A DNA stretch of 64,000 nucleotides from Anoxynatronum sibiricum (lineage in GTDB: Bacteria; Bacillota; Clostridia; Peptostreptococcales; Tindalliaceae), in contig NZ_JBCITM010000004.1 of the NCBI RefSeq assembly GCF_039414295.1, positions 124,001-188,000 of the forward strand, in the 5' to 3' direction. Positions 34,878 to 42,931 of this stretch are shown here, piece after piece. The first letter of the stretch is position 1. Every line of letters begins with the position of its first letter. The notes beneath the pieces were generated by a model, which worked only from the letters and a program-made list of their open reading frames with translations, had not been told where the DNA came from and ran no database searches. The position numbers and the translations under genes are program-made.

Positions 34878-35398
34878 AAATGAATACACAAACCATCGCC
34901 AGAATGAGCTTGTTGACGGCGGTGGCATTGGTGCTGGGATATTTTGAACGCTTTATTCCCCTGACGGCTACCATGCCGGGTATTAAGCTGGGACTGGGAA
35001 ACACAGTGTTGCTATATGCCATTTTCATGATGAGTAACCGCCATGCCTTTGGCCTGATGCTGCTGAAAGTTGTTCTCAGCGGATTGCTCTTTGCTGGTCT
35101 TGGAGGCGCCATGTACAGTCTTGCAGGAGGACTGCTGAGCCTGGTGGTGATGCTGCTCCTGAAAAGAGTTCAGGGAATGAGTATTCTGGGAATCAGTGTT
35201 GCCGGGGCTGTCTTTCATAATGTGGGGCAGTTGGCCATGGCAGCAACGGTGGTGCAGACAAGAAGTCTTGTGCTGTATTTCCCGGTGTTGCTGGTGGCCG
35301 GTGTTGTGACGGGGATTATGACGGGCTTGGTGGCTAAGTATGTTCTGAAAGGCCTTCGTGTTAATGCTGCGGCCATGAGAACCCGGGACGCCTCGTAA
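34874..35398 (+). CDS. Gx transporter family protein (heptaprenyl diphosphate synthase component I-like)
   Basis: A 174-residue integral membrane protein with five to six helices, recognised by LGYFERFIPLTATMPGIKLGLGN and the small-residue-rich helices that follow. Such proteins resemble S components of ECF transporters, and the old name (heptaprenyl diphosphate synthase component I) reflects gene neighbourhood, not proven activity. Together with the NusG-II protein this pair often accompanies flavin/redox or quinone-related loci. A terminator follows at 35484. Confidence 0.85.
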   Translation: MKMNTQTIARMSLLTAVALVLGYFERFIPLTATMPGIKLGLGNTVLLYAIFMMSNRHAFGLMLLKVVLSGLLFAGLGGAMYSLAGGLLSLVVMLLLKRVQGMSILGISVAGAVFHNVGQLAMAATVVQTRSLVLYFPVLLVAGVVTGIMTGLVAKYVLKGLRVNAAAMRTRDAS

Positions 35399-35483
35399 AC
35401 AGCCGGCGACTACATCCAGTCTTTTCCGCCATTCTAAGATTTCCTGTTGTCAAAATAAGTGATCTTATCTTGGTAAAATCAAG

Positions 35484-35511
35484 CCTGCAGAGTCATATCT
35501 GCAGGTTTTTC
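35484..35511 (+). terminator. Rho-independent terminator after the Gx transporter gene
   Basis: CCTGCAGA (35484-35491) pairs with TCTGCAGG (35498-35505) around GTCATA and is followed by five T residues. Confidence 0.88.
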
Positions 35512-35525
35512 AGTGCAAAGAAAAA

Positions 35526-35584
35526 AACAGTTGCATCAACAACTAAATAGGCGTATACTACTAATGGTTGTCAATGCAACTGTT
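35526..35584 (+). promoter_or_regulatory. MarR-MATE promoter flanked by two dyad operators
   Basis: TTGCAT (35531-35536), 17 bases and TATACT (35554-35559) form a promoter. Two similar dyads lie on it: AGTTG-N6-CAACT at 35529-35544 over the -35 element, and GTTG-N6-CAAC at 35567-35580 at the expected transcription start. The two dyads are also inverted copies of each other, with outer arms AACAGTTGCAT (35526-35536) and ATGCAACTGTT (35574-35584). A MarR dimer at each site would block polymerase. Confidence 0.75.
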
Positions 35585-35633
35585 GACGTTGACACAGTAT
35601 CTGTATGGTTTTCATGAGAAAGGATGTGGCACA

Positions 35634-36095
35634 ATGATCCCTGATGAAATGCTTACGGGAAAATATATATCCATGTTGAACCGTCTGGGGCAGACATATC
35701 TGGCGGCGAAAATGAAGGCCCATGACATTGGCAGTGGCCAATATTCATTTTTGCTGACGCTATATCATCACGATGGCCTCAGCCAGGAAGCACTTTCAGC
35801 GAAACTCTTGATTGACAAGGGAACCACTGCTCGTGCCATCAGCAAGCTTGAAGCAGCAGGATATGTGCGGCGCAAAAAAAACAGGGCAGACAGAAGGGCT
35901 TACCATGTATTTCTCACTAACAAAGCACGGGAGCTTCAGCCAGAACTTCATCAGGCAATCATGGAGTGGAATGAGAAAATGCTGGAGGTGCTCTCCCCCG
36001 AAGAGCGCCAACAGTTATATGGCATGTTGAAACGAATTTCGGATAACACACTGAAAAACTTGAAAGAATGTGAAAGAACACATAACGCTGAGTAG
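35634..36095 (+). CDS. MarR-family transcriptional regulator
   Basis: A 153-residue winged-helix regulator: LSQEALSAKLLIDKGTTARAISKLEAAGYV is the recognition helix region, followed by the wing RRKKNRADRRAYHVFLT with the typical DRR motif. Start ATG 35634 is chosen with GAAAGG ten bases upstream; the longer frame from 35568 would begin inside the operator. It precedes a MATE exporter by 40 bases, the standard arrangement of a ligand-relieved repressor controlling its own efflux pump. Confidence 0.9.
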   Translation: MIPDEMLTGKYISMLNRLGQTYLAAKMKAHDIGSGQYSFLLTLYHHDGLSQEALSAKLLIDKGTTARAISKLEAAGYVRRKKNRADRRAYHVFLTNKARELQPELHQAIMEWNEKMLEVLSPEERQQLYGMLKRISDNTLKNLKECERTHNAE

Positions 36096-36135
36096 ATTTC
36101 GCAAAGTTTCACCAAAGAGAAGGGACTGAAGTGTT

Positions 36136-37488
36136 TTGAGCCGTAGTCATCAAATGGAACATGAAAAAATGAGTACTATATTACTGAGATTGTCGATTCC
36201 TGCAACCATTGCCATGATGGTGAACGCCCTCTACAACATTGTTGACAGTATTTTCATTGGGCAGGGAGTGGGGTATATGGCCATTGGAGGGCTCACTATT
36301 GCTTTTCCTGTTCAGATGGGGATCATGGCCATGGCACAAATGATTGGAATTGGAGCTGCTTCAGCAGTTTCCCGATATCTGGGGGCGAAAGACCGGGAAA
36401 AAGCCCTTCATGTGGTGGGTAATTCATATATTGCGGTCACGCTTATGGGCGTAATGATCTGTGCACTGGGGCTGATTTTCATAGATCCCATTTTGCGTAT
36501 TTTTGGAGCCACTGAGTTGCTGATGCCCTACGCGAAGGATTACCTGCAGGTGATTCTTATGGGCAGCCTTTATTTTCCTTTTGTGGTTTCTGCCAATAAC
36601 CTGATTCGTGCAGAAGGGAATGCACGCGCCGCCATGATTTCCATGCTGGTGGGCACCATTGCCAATATATTTCTGGATTATCTCTTTATTTTTCCCTTGC
36701 AGATGGGCATTCGGGGCGCTGCACTGGCCACCATCATCTCCCAGTTTATCTCTCTGGTTTATATACTGGCGTACTTCTATGGAGAGCATAGCAGTCTGAA
36801 AGTTCAATGGAAGCATATGAAGCTGAACTGGCAGATTCAAAAAGAAATGATGATGGTGGGATCATCGTCTTTTGCCCGCCAGGCGGCTGGAAGTCTTATG
36901 GCCATCGTCCTGAACAACTCTTTGGGCTTTTATGGTGGTGAGCTGGCACTGGCCGTTTACGGTATCATCCAGCGGGTGATCATGTTCCTCTTCATGCCCA
37001 TGTTTGGCATTGTTCAGGGAATGCAGCCCATTGCCGGCTTTAATTACGGCGCCAAAAGAATGGATCGCGTCAGCGAGGTGGTGCGTCTTTCCATCATAGG
37101 GACCACGGCGCTGGCCTTACTCAGCACCATTTTTGGGCAATTGTTTCCTGAAACCATCATCCGACTGTTCAACGATGATCCGGCGTTGCTGGAATACGGC
37201 GTGTTGGCCCTTCGTGTGGTCATTGCCATGGTGCCGGTGGTGGGAGTGCAGATCATTGGTGCCGCTCTCTTCCAATCATTGGGGAAAGCTGTTCCAGCCT
37301 TGGTGCTGACCCTGTCGCGACAAGTGCTTTTCTTCATTCCGCTGGTGGCTGTTCTTCCCCGGGTCGGTGGTCTGGGCCTCATGGGAATCTGGCTCGCCTT
37401 TCCTTTGGCAGACGGCCTTTCCACCATTTTCACCTCCATCTGGATGAAACGGGAAATGAATCGAATGAAAGAGGAGTTGGCGGCATAA
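36136..37488 (+). CDS. MATE-family efflux transporter
   Basis: A 450-residue membrane protein with 12 helices in two homologous halves. It has the MATE opening LLRLSIPATIAMMVNALYNIVD with the DxIFIGQG segment, and LIRAEGNARAAM with the family-typical RAEG/NP-type loop. MATE pumps export cationic drugs or metabolites using Na+ or H+. The start is probably TTG 36136 with AAGGGA upstream (the next in-frame ATG is 36154). An 8-bp dyad (37488-37495 with 37500-37507) overlaps the stop but has no T-run. It forms an operon with the MarR gene. Confidence 0.93.
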   Translation: MSRSHQMEHEKMSTILLRLSIPATIAMMVNALYNIVDSIFIGQGVGYMAIGGLTIAFPVQMGIMAMAQMIGIGAASAVSRYLGAKDREKALHVVGNSYIAVTLMGVMICALGLIFIDPILRIFGATELLMPYAKDYLQVILMGSLYFPFVVSANNLIRAEGNARAAMISMLVGTIANIFLDYLFIFPLQMGIRGAALATIISQFISLVYILAYFYGEHSSLKVQWKHMKLNWQIQKEMMMVGSSSFARQAAGSLMAIVLNNSLGFYGGELALAVYGIIQRVIMFLFMPMFGIVQGMQPIAGFNYGAKRMDRVSEVVRLSIIGTTALALLSTIFGQLFPETIIRLFNDDPALLEYGVLALRVVIAMVPVVGVQIIGAALFQSLGKAVPALVLTLSRQVLFFIPLVAVLPRVGGLGLMGIWLAFPLADGLSTIFTSIWMKREMNRMKEELAA

Positions 37489-37594
37489 TACCCATCATAA
37501 TGGGTATGCTACCAATGAGAGTTGATAATCGGAAATCATTGATAATCTCTGTCTTAAAATGCTTGAGGTAGATGAGTTGCAGGAGGGATCAACG

Positions 37595-38035
37595 ATGAAA
37601 AAAATGATGGTGGCCATCGACGGTTCAGAAATATCCCTGAAAGTTCTACAGAAAGCCCGAACCCTGGCAGATAAATTTGGTTCGGAAGTATTGATATTAA
37701 CAGTGGTGAAAAAGCTGAAGGCCATCCATTATCACACGGGCAGTGATTTTCAACTGAGTGATGAGGTTGACCGGGTCATTGAAGACAGCGCCAGGAAAAC
37801 ACTTGATGGAGCAAAAGAGCAGTTCGAATCTTATGAGGGCAGATATGAAACCCTATTGGCCTACGGAGAACCGGCAGAAGAAATACTGGTGGTGGCAGAA
37901 CGGGAAAAACCAGACCTGCTGGTAATGGGAAGCCGCGGCCTGAGTGGTTTTGGCCGGGTGATGCTGGGAAGTGTTTCCACAAAAGTGCTTCACCATACAG
38001 GGTGCGACATGTTGATTGTAAGATGCGACGATTGA
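37595..38035 (+). CDS. Universal stress protein (UspA family)
   Basis: A 146-residue UspA-fold protein starting MKKMMVAIDGSEIS. The ATP-binding signature of the UspA/FG branch is present near the C-terminus as GSRGLSGFGRVMLGSVSTKVL (split here as GSRGLSGFGR and LGSVSTKVL), so nucleotide binding is expected. Start ATG 37595 lies seven bases after AGGAGGG. It is monocistronic, with a strong terminator behind. Confidence 0.92.
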   Translation: MKKMMVAIDGSEISLKVLQKARTLADKFGSEVLILTVVKKLKAIHYHTGSDFQLSDEVDRVIEDSARKTLDGAKEQFESYEGRYETLLAYGEPAEEILVVAEREKPDLLVMGSRGLSGFGRVMLGSVSTKVLHHTGCDMLIVRCDD

Positions 38036-38056
38036 ACAAATGAAATGAACAAAACA

Positions 38057-38095
38057 AAAGCTGAAAGTCCCTGATGAGGGGGCTTTCAGCTTTTT
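38057..38095. terminator. Bidirectional terminator between the stress protein gene and hemL
   Basis: AAAGCTGAAAG and CTTTCAGCTTT arms around a GTCCC/GGGGG extension, with T residues on both strands. It serves the plus-strand stress protein gene and the convergent minus-strand hemAL operon. Confidence 0.85.
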
Positions 38096-38177
38096 AGCGT
38101 TAAGGAAAGGAGTTACTGAAACGTATGGGATATTCGTCGAAATACAAAGTGATGCAACACCCTCTTACTGTGCGTTA

Positions 38178-39467
38178 TCAGTCAATTTCACTGAGCGTGG
38201 CATCAACAGCTTCCAGTGTCTGATGAATATGTGAATCGGTATGCAGTACTGAGAGAAACCAGGCTTCAAACTGGGATGCGGGTAAGTAAATGCCCCGTGA
38301 AAGCATGCCCCTGAAGAAACGGGCGAATCGCTGGGTATCGCAGGCTGCCGCCGATTCAAAATCGGTGACTTCGCCTTCGGTGAAGAAGAGGCATAGCATG
38401 GAGCCTTTTTGATTTACCTGGGCAGGGATGTTATGTTTGTTGATGAGATCCCTCAGGCCCTGAGCAAGCCGGCTGCCCTGTAGATTCAGTTGGTCGTAAT
38501 AGCCGGGGTTTTCCTGCAGTTTTTTGAGAGTGGCATGGCCTGCAGTCATGGCCAGAGGATTGCCGGAAAGTGTACCAGCCTGATAAACAGGCCCTTCCGG
38601 CGCCATGTGATCCATGATGTCTTTTCGGCCGCCAAAGGCACCGACAGGGAGGCCGCCTCCAATGATCTTACTGTAACAGCATAAATCTGGAGTGATGCCA
38701 TAAAGTGACTGAGCTCCCTGGAAAGCCAGGCGAAAGCCGGTCATTACCTCATCGAAAACCAGCAGGCTGCCGGCTTGACTGGTTAAGGTTCTCAGCAGGT
38801 GTGCAAACGACTGGGTCATGGGCACCACACCCATGTTTCCCGCCACCGGTTCCACAATCACCGCAGCAATATCATTTCCATGAGTTTCAAAAATGTTTCT
38901 GATCATGGCTTCATCATTGAAACGGGCAGTCAGGGTGTACTGAACCACTCCTTCAGGCACACCCGGGCTACCCGGAATGCCATGGGTGAGCAGACCGGAA
39001 CCGGCTTTCACCAACAGCGCATCGGAGTGGCCATGATAGTTGCCGTTGAACTTAACGATTTTAGACCTGTTGGTGTAACCCCGGGCCAGTCTTAATGCCG
39101 ACATAACAGCTTCAGTACCAGAGTTTACCATACGCACTTTTTCCAGAGAAGGAACGGATTCGATCATCAGGGAGGCCAGTTGATTCTCTGCTTCGGTGGG
39201 CGCTCCAAAGCTGGTGCCTTTGCCTATCACGTTTTGCAGGGCTGCCACCACATCCGGGTCGGCATGGCCCAGAATCATGGGACCCCAGGAAAGGACATAA
39301 TCCAGATAGGTATTATTGTCAACATCTGTGATCAAAGGACCGTTACCCTCTCGAATAAAAACCGGATCGGTGCCTACGGCAGAGAAGGCACGCACCGGGC
39401 TGTTTACGCCGCCAGGCATGAGGGTTTTGGCCTCCAGAAAAAGCTGTTGTGAGGCGGAATGATTCAT
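38178..39467 (-). CDS. hemL: Glutamate-1-semialdehyde 2,1-aminomutase
   Basis: A 429-residue class III PLP aminomutase that makes 5-aminolevulinate from glutamate-1-semialdehyde. It opens with LMPGGVNSPVRAF, has NSGTEAVMSALRLARG, the substrate loop and the PLP Lys in YSKIIGGGLPVGAFGG. The ATG has AAAGGAG seven bases upstream. It overlaps hemA by four bases (ATGA on the minus strand). Confidence 0.97.
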   Translation of the reverse strand: MNHSASQQLFLEAKTLMPGGVNSPVRAFSAVGTDPVFIREGNGPLITDVDNNTYLDYVLSWGPMILGHADPDVVAALQNVIGKGTSFGAPTEAENQLASLMIESVPSLEKVRMVNSGTEAVMSALRLARGYTNRSKIVKFNGNYHGHSDALLVKAGSGLLTHGIPGSPGVPEGVVQYTLTARFNDEAMIRNIFETHGNDIAAVIVEPVAGNMGVVPMTQSFAHLLRTLTSQAGSLLVFDEVMTGFRLAFQGAQSLYGITPDLCCYSKIIGGGLPVGAFGGRKDIMDHMAPEGPVYQAGTLSGNPLAMTAGHATLKKLQENPGYYDQLNLQGSRLAQGLRDLINKHNIPAQVNQKGSMLCLFFTEGEVTDFESAAACDTQRFARFFRGMLSRGIYLPASQFEAWFLSVLHTDSHIHQTLEAVDATLSEID

Positions 39468-40762
39468 TGAGATTCTCCTTTCAGTGCAGGCAATATGTCT
39501 TCATGTGATTCGGGTTGGTTCAGCAGGCGATCCAATAGAGCACCGGCAGCTTCTCCCCGGCCTTCAAGACCCTCCTGCTTTAACTGATGAATGGGGGTGC
39601 GCCACATTTTTTTTGTCAGACTGAACACAAAAGCGGTGATCTGCTCTTGGTCACGAGGTGTTAAATGAGGCATTTGCTGGAAAAGCTGCTTCAGCTCTCC
39701 GGTGGTGAGTGCGTGGGAGTATTCCTGAATGGCCTGAATGCGGGGGAAAACCGGCAGACAGTGCCACCACTCCTCAAACTGTTTCATTGTCTCATTGAGG
39801 CGCTGCCGAATCAGGGAGAGATGGCTGTACCGGCGCTCCATTCCTTCCTGGGCAACGGTTTCCAACATGTCAAGATCATACAGCTGAATAGTGGGCTCCT
39901 TAGAAAGAGCCGGGTCAATGTCCCGGGGGAGAGCGATGTCTGTCAACAACAGGGGATGCCCCCGGTATTCCCGGAGAAATGCATTTTTCTCGAAAACAAT
40001 GTGAGGGGCGGCGGTGGCGCTGATCACCCAGTCTACTCCGGCGGCGATACGGTACCGATCCTCATAAGAAACGGGAATCAGCCGTCTGCGTTTTTCCAGA
40101 TCGCTGAGAATCAGAGACTGTCGGCTGCTCACATAGATCTCTGAAACTGCCGTATCACCGAGATGATTCAGAGCCAGCCGAGCCATCTCGCCTCTTCCGA
40201 TGACCAGTGCCCGTTTGCCGGAGAGATCAGTGAAAAACTGTTCACCCATTCGAACGGCGATGGAAGCCACAGAGAGGGGGGTCTCAGAGATTTTTGTTTC
40301 AGCACGCACTTTTTTTCCCAAAGTAATGCCTTCCTGAAACAATCGGTTCAGCACTTTATTGGTTGCCTGAAAATCCCTGGCGTTGAACCAGGCTTCCTTC
40401 ACCTGTCCAAGAATCTGGTCTTCGCCCAATACCAGCGAGTTAAGGCCACAACAAGTTTCGAAAAAATGGCTGACAGCCTCTCGGCTTGTCAGAGTCTGAC
40501 AGTAGGGGGACAATTCATCCTTCGAAAAATGGAAGAAATCCAGATAAAACTGAAAAAGGGTGGTGGCAGCTGCTGAAAGATCCGAGACATGGCAAATCAG
40601 CTGGCTGCGGTTACAGGTGGATAAAATGACACCGCCCTCAATGCACTGACTTTGAAGCAGGCGGGCATACGCTTGCTCCATTTCTGAAGAACGAAAAGCA
40701 GCCCGTTCCCGAATGGTTAATGGCGTTTTTTGGTAATGCAATCCGAAAATAATCAGGTTCAT
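39464..40762 (-). CDS. hemA: Glutamyl-tRNA reductase
   Basis: A 432-residue enzyme reducing Glu-tRNA(Glu) to glutamate-1-semialdehyde with NADPH. Starting at the second ATG (40762), the protein begins MNLIIFGLHYQKTPL and its catalytic Cys falls at residue 50 (STCNRS), the canonical position; this ATG lies nine bases after AAAGG, while the first ATG (40771) touches it. The NADPH-binding VIGRGEMARLAL, and GLNSLVLGEDQILGQVKEA with the family Glu-Asp pair, are present. Only hemA and hemL are here; the usual hemCBD neighbours are absent, so the rest of tetrapyrrole or cobamide synthesis must lie elsewhere. Confidence 0.96.
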   Translation of the reverse strand: MNLIIFGLHYQKTPLTIRERAAFRSSEMEQAYARLLQSQCIEGGVILSTCNRSQLICHVSDLSAAATTLFQFYLDFFHFSKDELSPYCQTLTSREAVSHFFETCCGLNSLVLGEDQILGQVKEAWFNARDFQATNKVLNRLFQEGITLGKKVRAETKISETPLSVASIAVRMGEQFFTDLSGKRALVIGRGEMARLALNHLGDTAVSEIYVSSRQSLILSDLEKRRRLIPVSYEDRYRIAAGVDWVISATAAPHIVFEKNAFLREYRGHPLLLTDIALPRDIDPALSKEPTIQLYDLDMLETVAQEGMERRYSHLSLIRQRLNETMKQFEEWWHCLPVFPRIQAIQEYSHALTTGELKQLFQQMPHLTPRDQEQITAFVFSLTKKMWRTPIHQLKQEGLEGRGEAAGALLDRLLNQPESHEDILPALKGESQ

Positions 40763-40816
40763 AGGCAGCATCCTTTGTGGATTTCTGATGAAACAGAGTC
40801 AATAAACACACTTCCC

Positions 40817-40845
40817 ATGATAGCAGAAGTTTCCCTGCTTCACAA
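40817..40845 (-). promoter_or_regulatory. Promoter of hemAL
   Basis: Read on the minus strand: TTGTGA (40845-40840), 17 bases, TATCAT (40822-40817), about 55 bases before the hemA start. Confidence 0.55.
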
Positions 40846-40957
40846 GGTGATGCAACAGGAGGAAAAATGAATGTTTCTTGAGGTGGCGCGGCATTCTACC
40901 AGAAAATACAAAGCATGACATGATCACAGAGTATCCATCATTTAAAAAAGCAAAGCC

Positions 40958-41015
40958 TTGACAATGAAGCAAGGAGTATGATAAAGTTTTGATTACGATA
41001 ATGATAATCGTTATC
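40958..41015 (+). promoter_or_regulatory. Iron-regulated promoter with near-perfect Fur box
   Basis: GATAATGATAATCGTTATC at 40997-41015 matches the classical 19-bp Fur consensus at 18 of 19 positions. TTGACA at 40958-40963 with GATAAA at 40980-40985 (16-base spacer) is the likely promoter, placing the Fur box over the transcription start. Iron-loaded Fur would repress the following DUF3793-flavodoxin operon. Confidence 0.88.
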
Positions 41016-41041
41016 ACGTTATACAGGCGAGGAGGATGTAT

Positions 41042-41683
41042 ATGGCGCTGACAAAAGAACAATGCTGGTGGCAGATGTGCGATGAAAGCAGAGAGAAAGA
41101 GTGTTCTCAGACCAGCCTAAGTCATCATCATGTTTTTTTGCGATGGATGGCAGATAAACTTGCACCAGTACTTTTGGGTGCTAAAACTGCAGAGTTGCTG
41201 TGTTTTCGACTGACTGCCGAAGAGCAGCTTCGTCACCTCAGCAGCATTACCGCACTTCTTGACCAGAGTGATAAGGTGGGTTATCGCACTTTTAAAACCG
41301 TCAATGGACGATACAGAGTACTTTTTTACCATTATCACAGTCTTCAGAACATGAAGGATGACCATCGTAATCAACGTTTCTTGCTGCAACGGGGGTATGT
41401 GGTGAATGACACATTGGAGAAACTGCTTGATCAGTTGGTTGATCATATGGAAAACGGGACATTACCTCATGAAATCGGTTTATTTTTAGGTTATCCATTG
41501 AAAGATGTTATGGGATTTATTGGACATCCTTCACTGAAACTCACAAAGGTGACAGGGTGGCGCGTATATGGTGACCCTGAGCCTTCAGACCGGCGATATC
41601 GGTTGATTCAGGAAGCCAGAAAGCAAATACAGCTTCAAATGGAAAGGCTGGACCCCTGCGGTGTTATACAAGCCGCCTGCTGA
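41042..41683 (+). CDS. DUF3793 family protein, iron-regulated
   Basis: A 213-residue cytosolic protein with the DUF3793 layout: LAPVLLGAKTAELLCF near the N-terminus, a YRVLFYHYHSLQ central segment and HEIGLFLGYPLKDVMGFIGH toward the end. Function unknown. It is repeatedly encoded next to flavodoxins and metal-uptake genes in clostridia, and here it has a Fur box. Start ATG 41042 lies six bases after AGGAGG (the ATG at 41036 overlaps it). A role in the low-iron switch, for example heme or iron handling, is inference. Confidence 0.88.
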   Translation: MALTKEQCWWQMCDESREKECSQTSLSHHHVFLRWMADKLAPVLLGAKTAELLCFRLTAEEQLRHLSSITALLDQSDKVGYRTFKTVNGRYRVLFYHYHSLQNMKDDHRNQRFLLQRGYVVNDTLEKLLDQLVDHMENGTLPHEIGLFLGYPLKDVMGFIGHPSLKLTKVTGWRVYGDPEPSDRRYRLIQEARKQIQLQMERLDPCGVIQAAC

Positions 41684-41724
41684 CGGTAACACATGAACCA
41701 TTCACATATAAGGAGGCAGTACAT

Positions 41725-42153
41725 ATGAAAAAAGTGGCAGTGGTTTACTGGACAGGATCAGGCAATACAGAACAAATGGCACAGGCCGTTGCAGAAGGTG
41801 TCACAGCAGGCGGCGGCGAGGCGGTGCTGCTGAATGTGTCAGATGCAAGCCCTGAAGATGTGTGGAAGGCCGATGCAGCTGCACTTGGTTGCCCTTCAAT
41901 GGGTGCCGAAGTGCTGGAAGAAGGCGAGATGGAACCTTTTGTGGAAACACTGGCGGGTGGCGAACTAACGGGGAAACCCATGGCACTGTTCGGCTCCTAT
42001 GATTGGGGTAACGGTGAATGGATGCACGATTGGGAAGAACGTATGAAAGCAGCTGGAGTCCAACTGGTGGATGACGGTCTGATTACCCGGCTGAACCCTG
42101 ATGATGAAGCTCTTGAAAACTGCCGTGCCCTGGGGAAGCGACTGGCAAAATAA
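41725..42153 (+). CDS. Flavodoxin (short-chain)
   Basis: A 142-residue FMN-binding electron carrier. The phosphate loop is VYWTGSGNTEQMA at residues 8-20, and SYDWGNGEWM provides the second flavin-contact loop with its aromatic residue. It lacks the 20-residue insertion of long-chain flavodoxins. It follows the DUF3793 gene by 41 bases with AAGGAGG upstream of its ATG, inside the Fur-controlled transcript, so it should replace ferredoxin under iron shortage. A terminator follows. Confidence 0.95.
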   Translation: MKKVAVVYWTGSGNTEQMAQAVAEGVTAGGGEAVLLNVSDASPEDVWKADAAALGCPSMGAEVLEEGEMEPFVETLAGGELTGKPMALFGSYDWGNGEWMHDWEERMKAAGVQLVDDGLITRLNPDDEALENCRALGKRLAK

Positions 42154-42211
42154 TGCTGACCTGAGTTTTTCTTGCATGAAAACAAAGACAAAATGATGAA
42201 ATGCCCCCTCA

Positions 42212-42266
42212 GAAAACCCGGTTGTTGGAAATGCACACATGCTATCCGACAAGTGGGTTTTCTTTT
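42212..42266 (+). terminator. Rho-independent terminator after flavodoxin
   Basis: GAAAACCC (42212-42219) and GGGTTTTC (42255-42262) pair, extended inward by TTGT...ACAA with a long loop, and TTTT follows. Confidence 0.75.
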
Positions 42267-42356
42267 GTGTTTAAAACAACTATGAATGGATATTCATCTA
42301 ATACTGGATGGCATGATGTCTTTGTCATTTCGATAGGATGAAAGGGGCGTTTGATA

Positions 42357-42641
42357 ATGGATGTCAGAATGGATGAAACCACGTATGAATACTTGCGAAA
42401 AAAAGGCGGTAAGCTAACCATGGAGCTGATGGTACCGGCGGGCTGTTGTGGGGGAACAATGATTCCGAATCTGATCTTTAACAAGCCAAAGGATACCTCG
42501 AAGTTCATGGAGCTCCCCTATCACGACATTACCCTTTTTGTAAGCCCTGTCATGACTTTTCGGGATAATGTGGTGGAAGTGAAGCTGACGAAAAAGATGC
42601 TTCTGAAAGATCTGGAACTGCCCACACTGAAACTCATGTAA
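42357..42641 (+). CDS. CC-motif (CC/Se family) HesB/IscA-like small protein
   Basis: A 94-residue protein with an adjacent Cys pair in VPAGCCGGTMIPN (about residues 26-38). The layout resembles the small clostridial CC/Se-motif family, in which one Cys may be selenocysteine, and more remotely the beta-rich IscA/HesB scaffold. Here both positions are ordinary TGT codons, so this is the Cys-Cys version. Start ATG 42357 lies nine bases after AAAGGGG; the TTG at 42351 is too close. Likely binds a metal or persulfide, but function is unestablished. Confidence 0.72.
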   Translation: MDVRMDETTYEYLRKKGGKLTMELMVPAGCCGGTMIPNLIFNKPKDTSKFMELPYHDITLFVSPVMTFRDNVVEVKLTKKMLLKDLELPTLKLM

Positions 42642-42642
42642 C

Positions 42643-42912
42643 GAAAAGCACCTACTGTTAACCGGCAGGTGCTGAGGTTGAAGACCAAGGGCTTTGGCCC
42701 GGCCAGCTGATTCCAATCTTGTGTGTTTTTAATCGAAAGTCTCGAAAACAGCGCCTGAACTCGCTACGCTCAAACAGCAGGCGCTGGCGGTTTTCTCCCC
42801 TTTTCGAAAAAACACTGACAAGATTTCCAAGGCTGTCCTTTACCAAAACCCTTGTCTTCATCTTTTTTTGTCTACAGTCTGAGCACCTGCTGATAACCGG
42901 CAGGTGCTTTTC
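42643..42912. repeat. Hairpin-rich palindromic element bounded by 27-base direct repeats
   Basis: The 27-base unit at 42647-42673 recurs at 42882-42908 with two mismatches; each copy is itself a hairpin (AGCACCT/AGGTGCT arms). The DNA between them is an imperfect long palindrome: AAGACCAAGGGCTTTGG near 42680 faces CCAAAACCCTTGTCTT near 42843, and CAATCTTG near 42715 faces CAAGATTT near 42820. The centre is a CAGCGCCTG/CAGGCGCTG hairpin at about 42749-42786. The second unit is followed by TTTTC and may act as a terminator. Confidence 0.75.
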
Positions 42913-42931
42913 TTAAGAAAATGAAAAAAGG

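Noticed and set aside
37488..37507. The ATACCCAT/ATGGGTAT dyad as a terminator of the MATE gene
   Set aside because: It overlaps the stop codon and has no T-run, so termination there is not supported.
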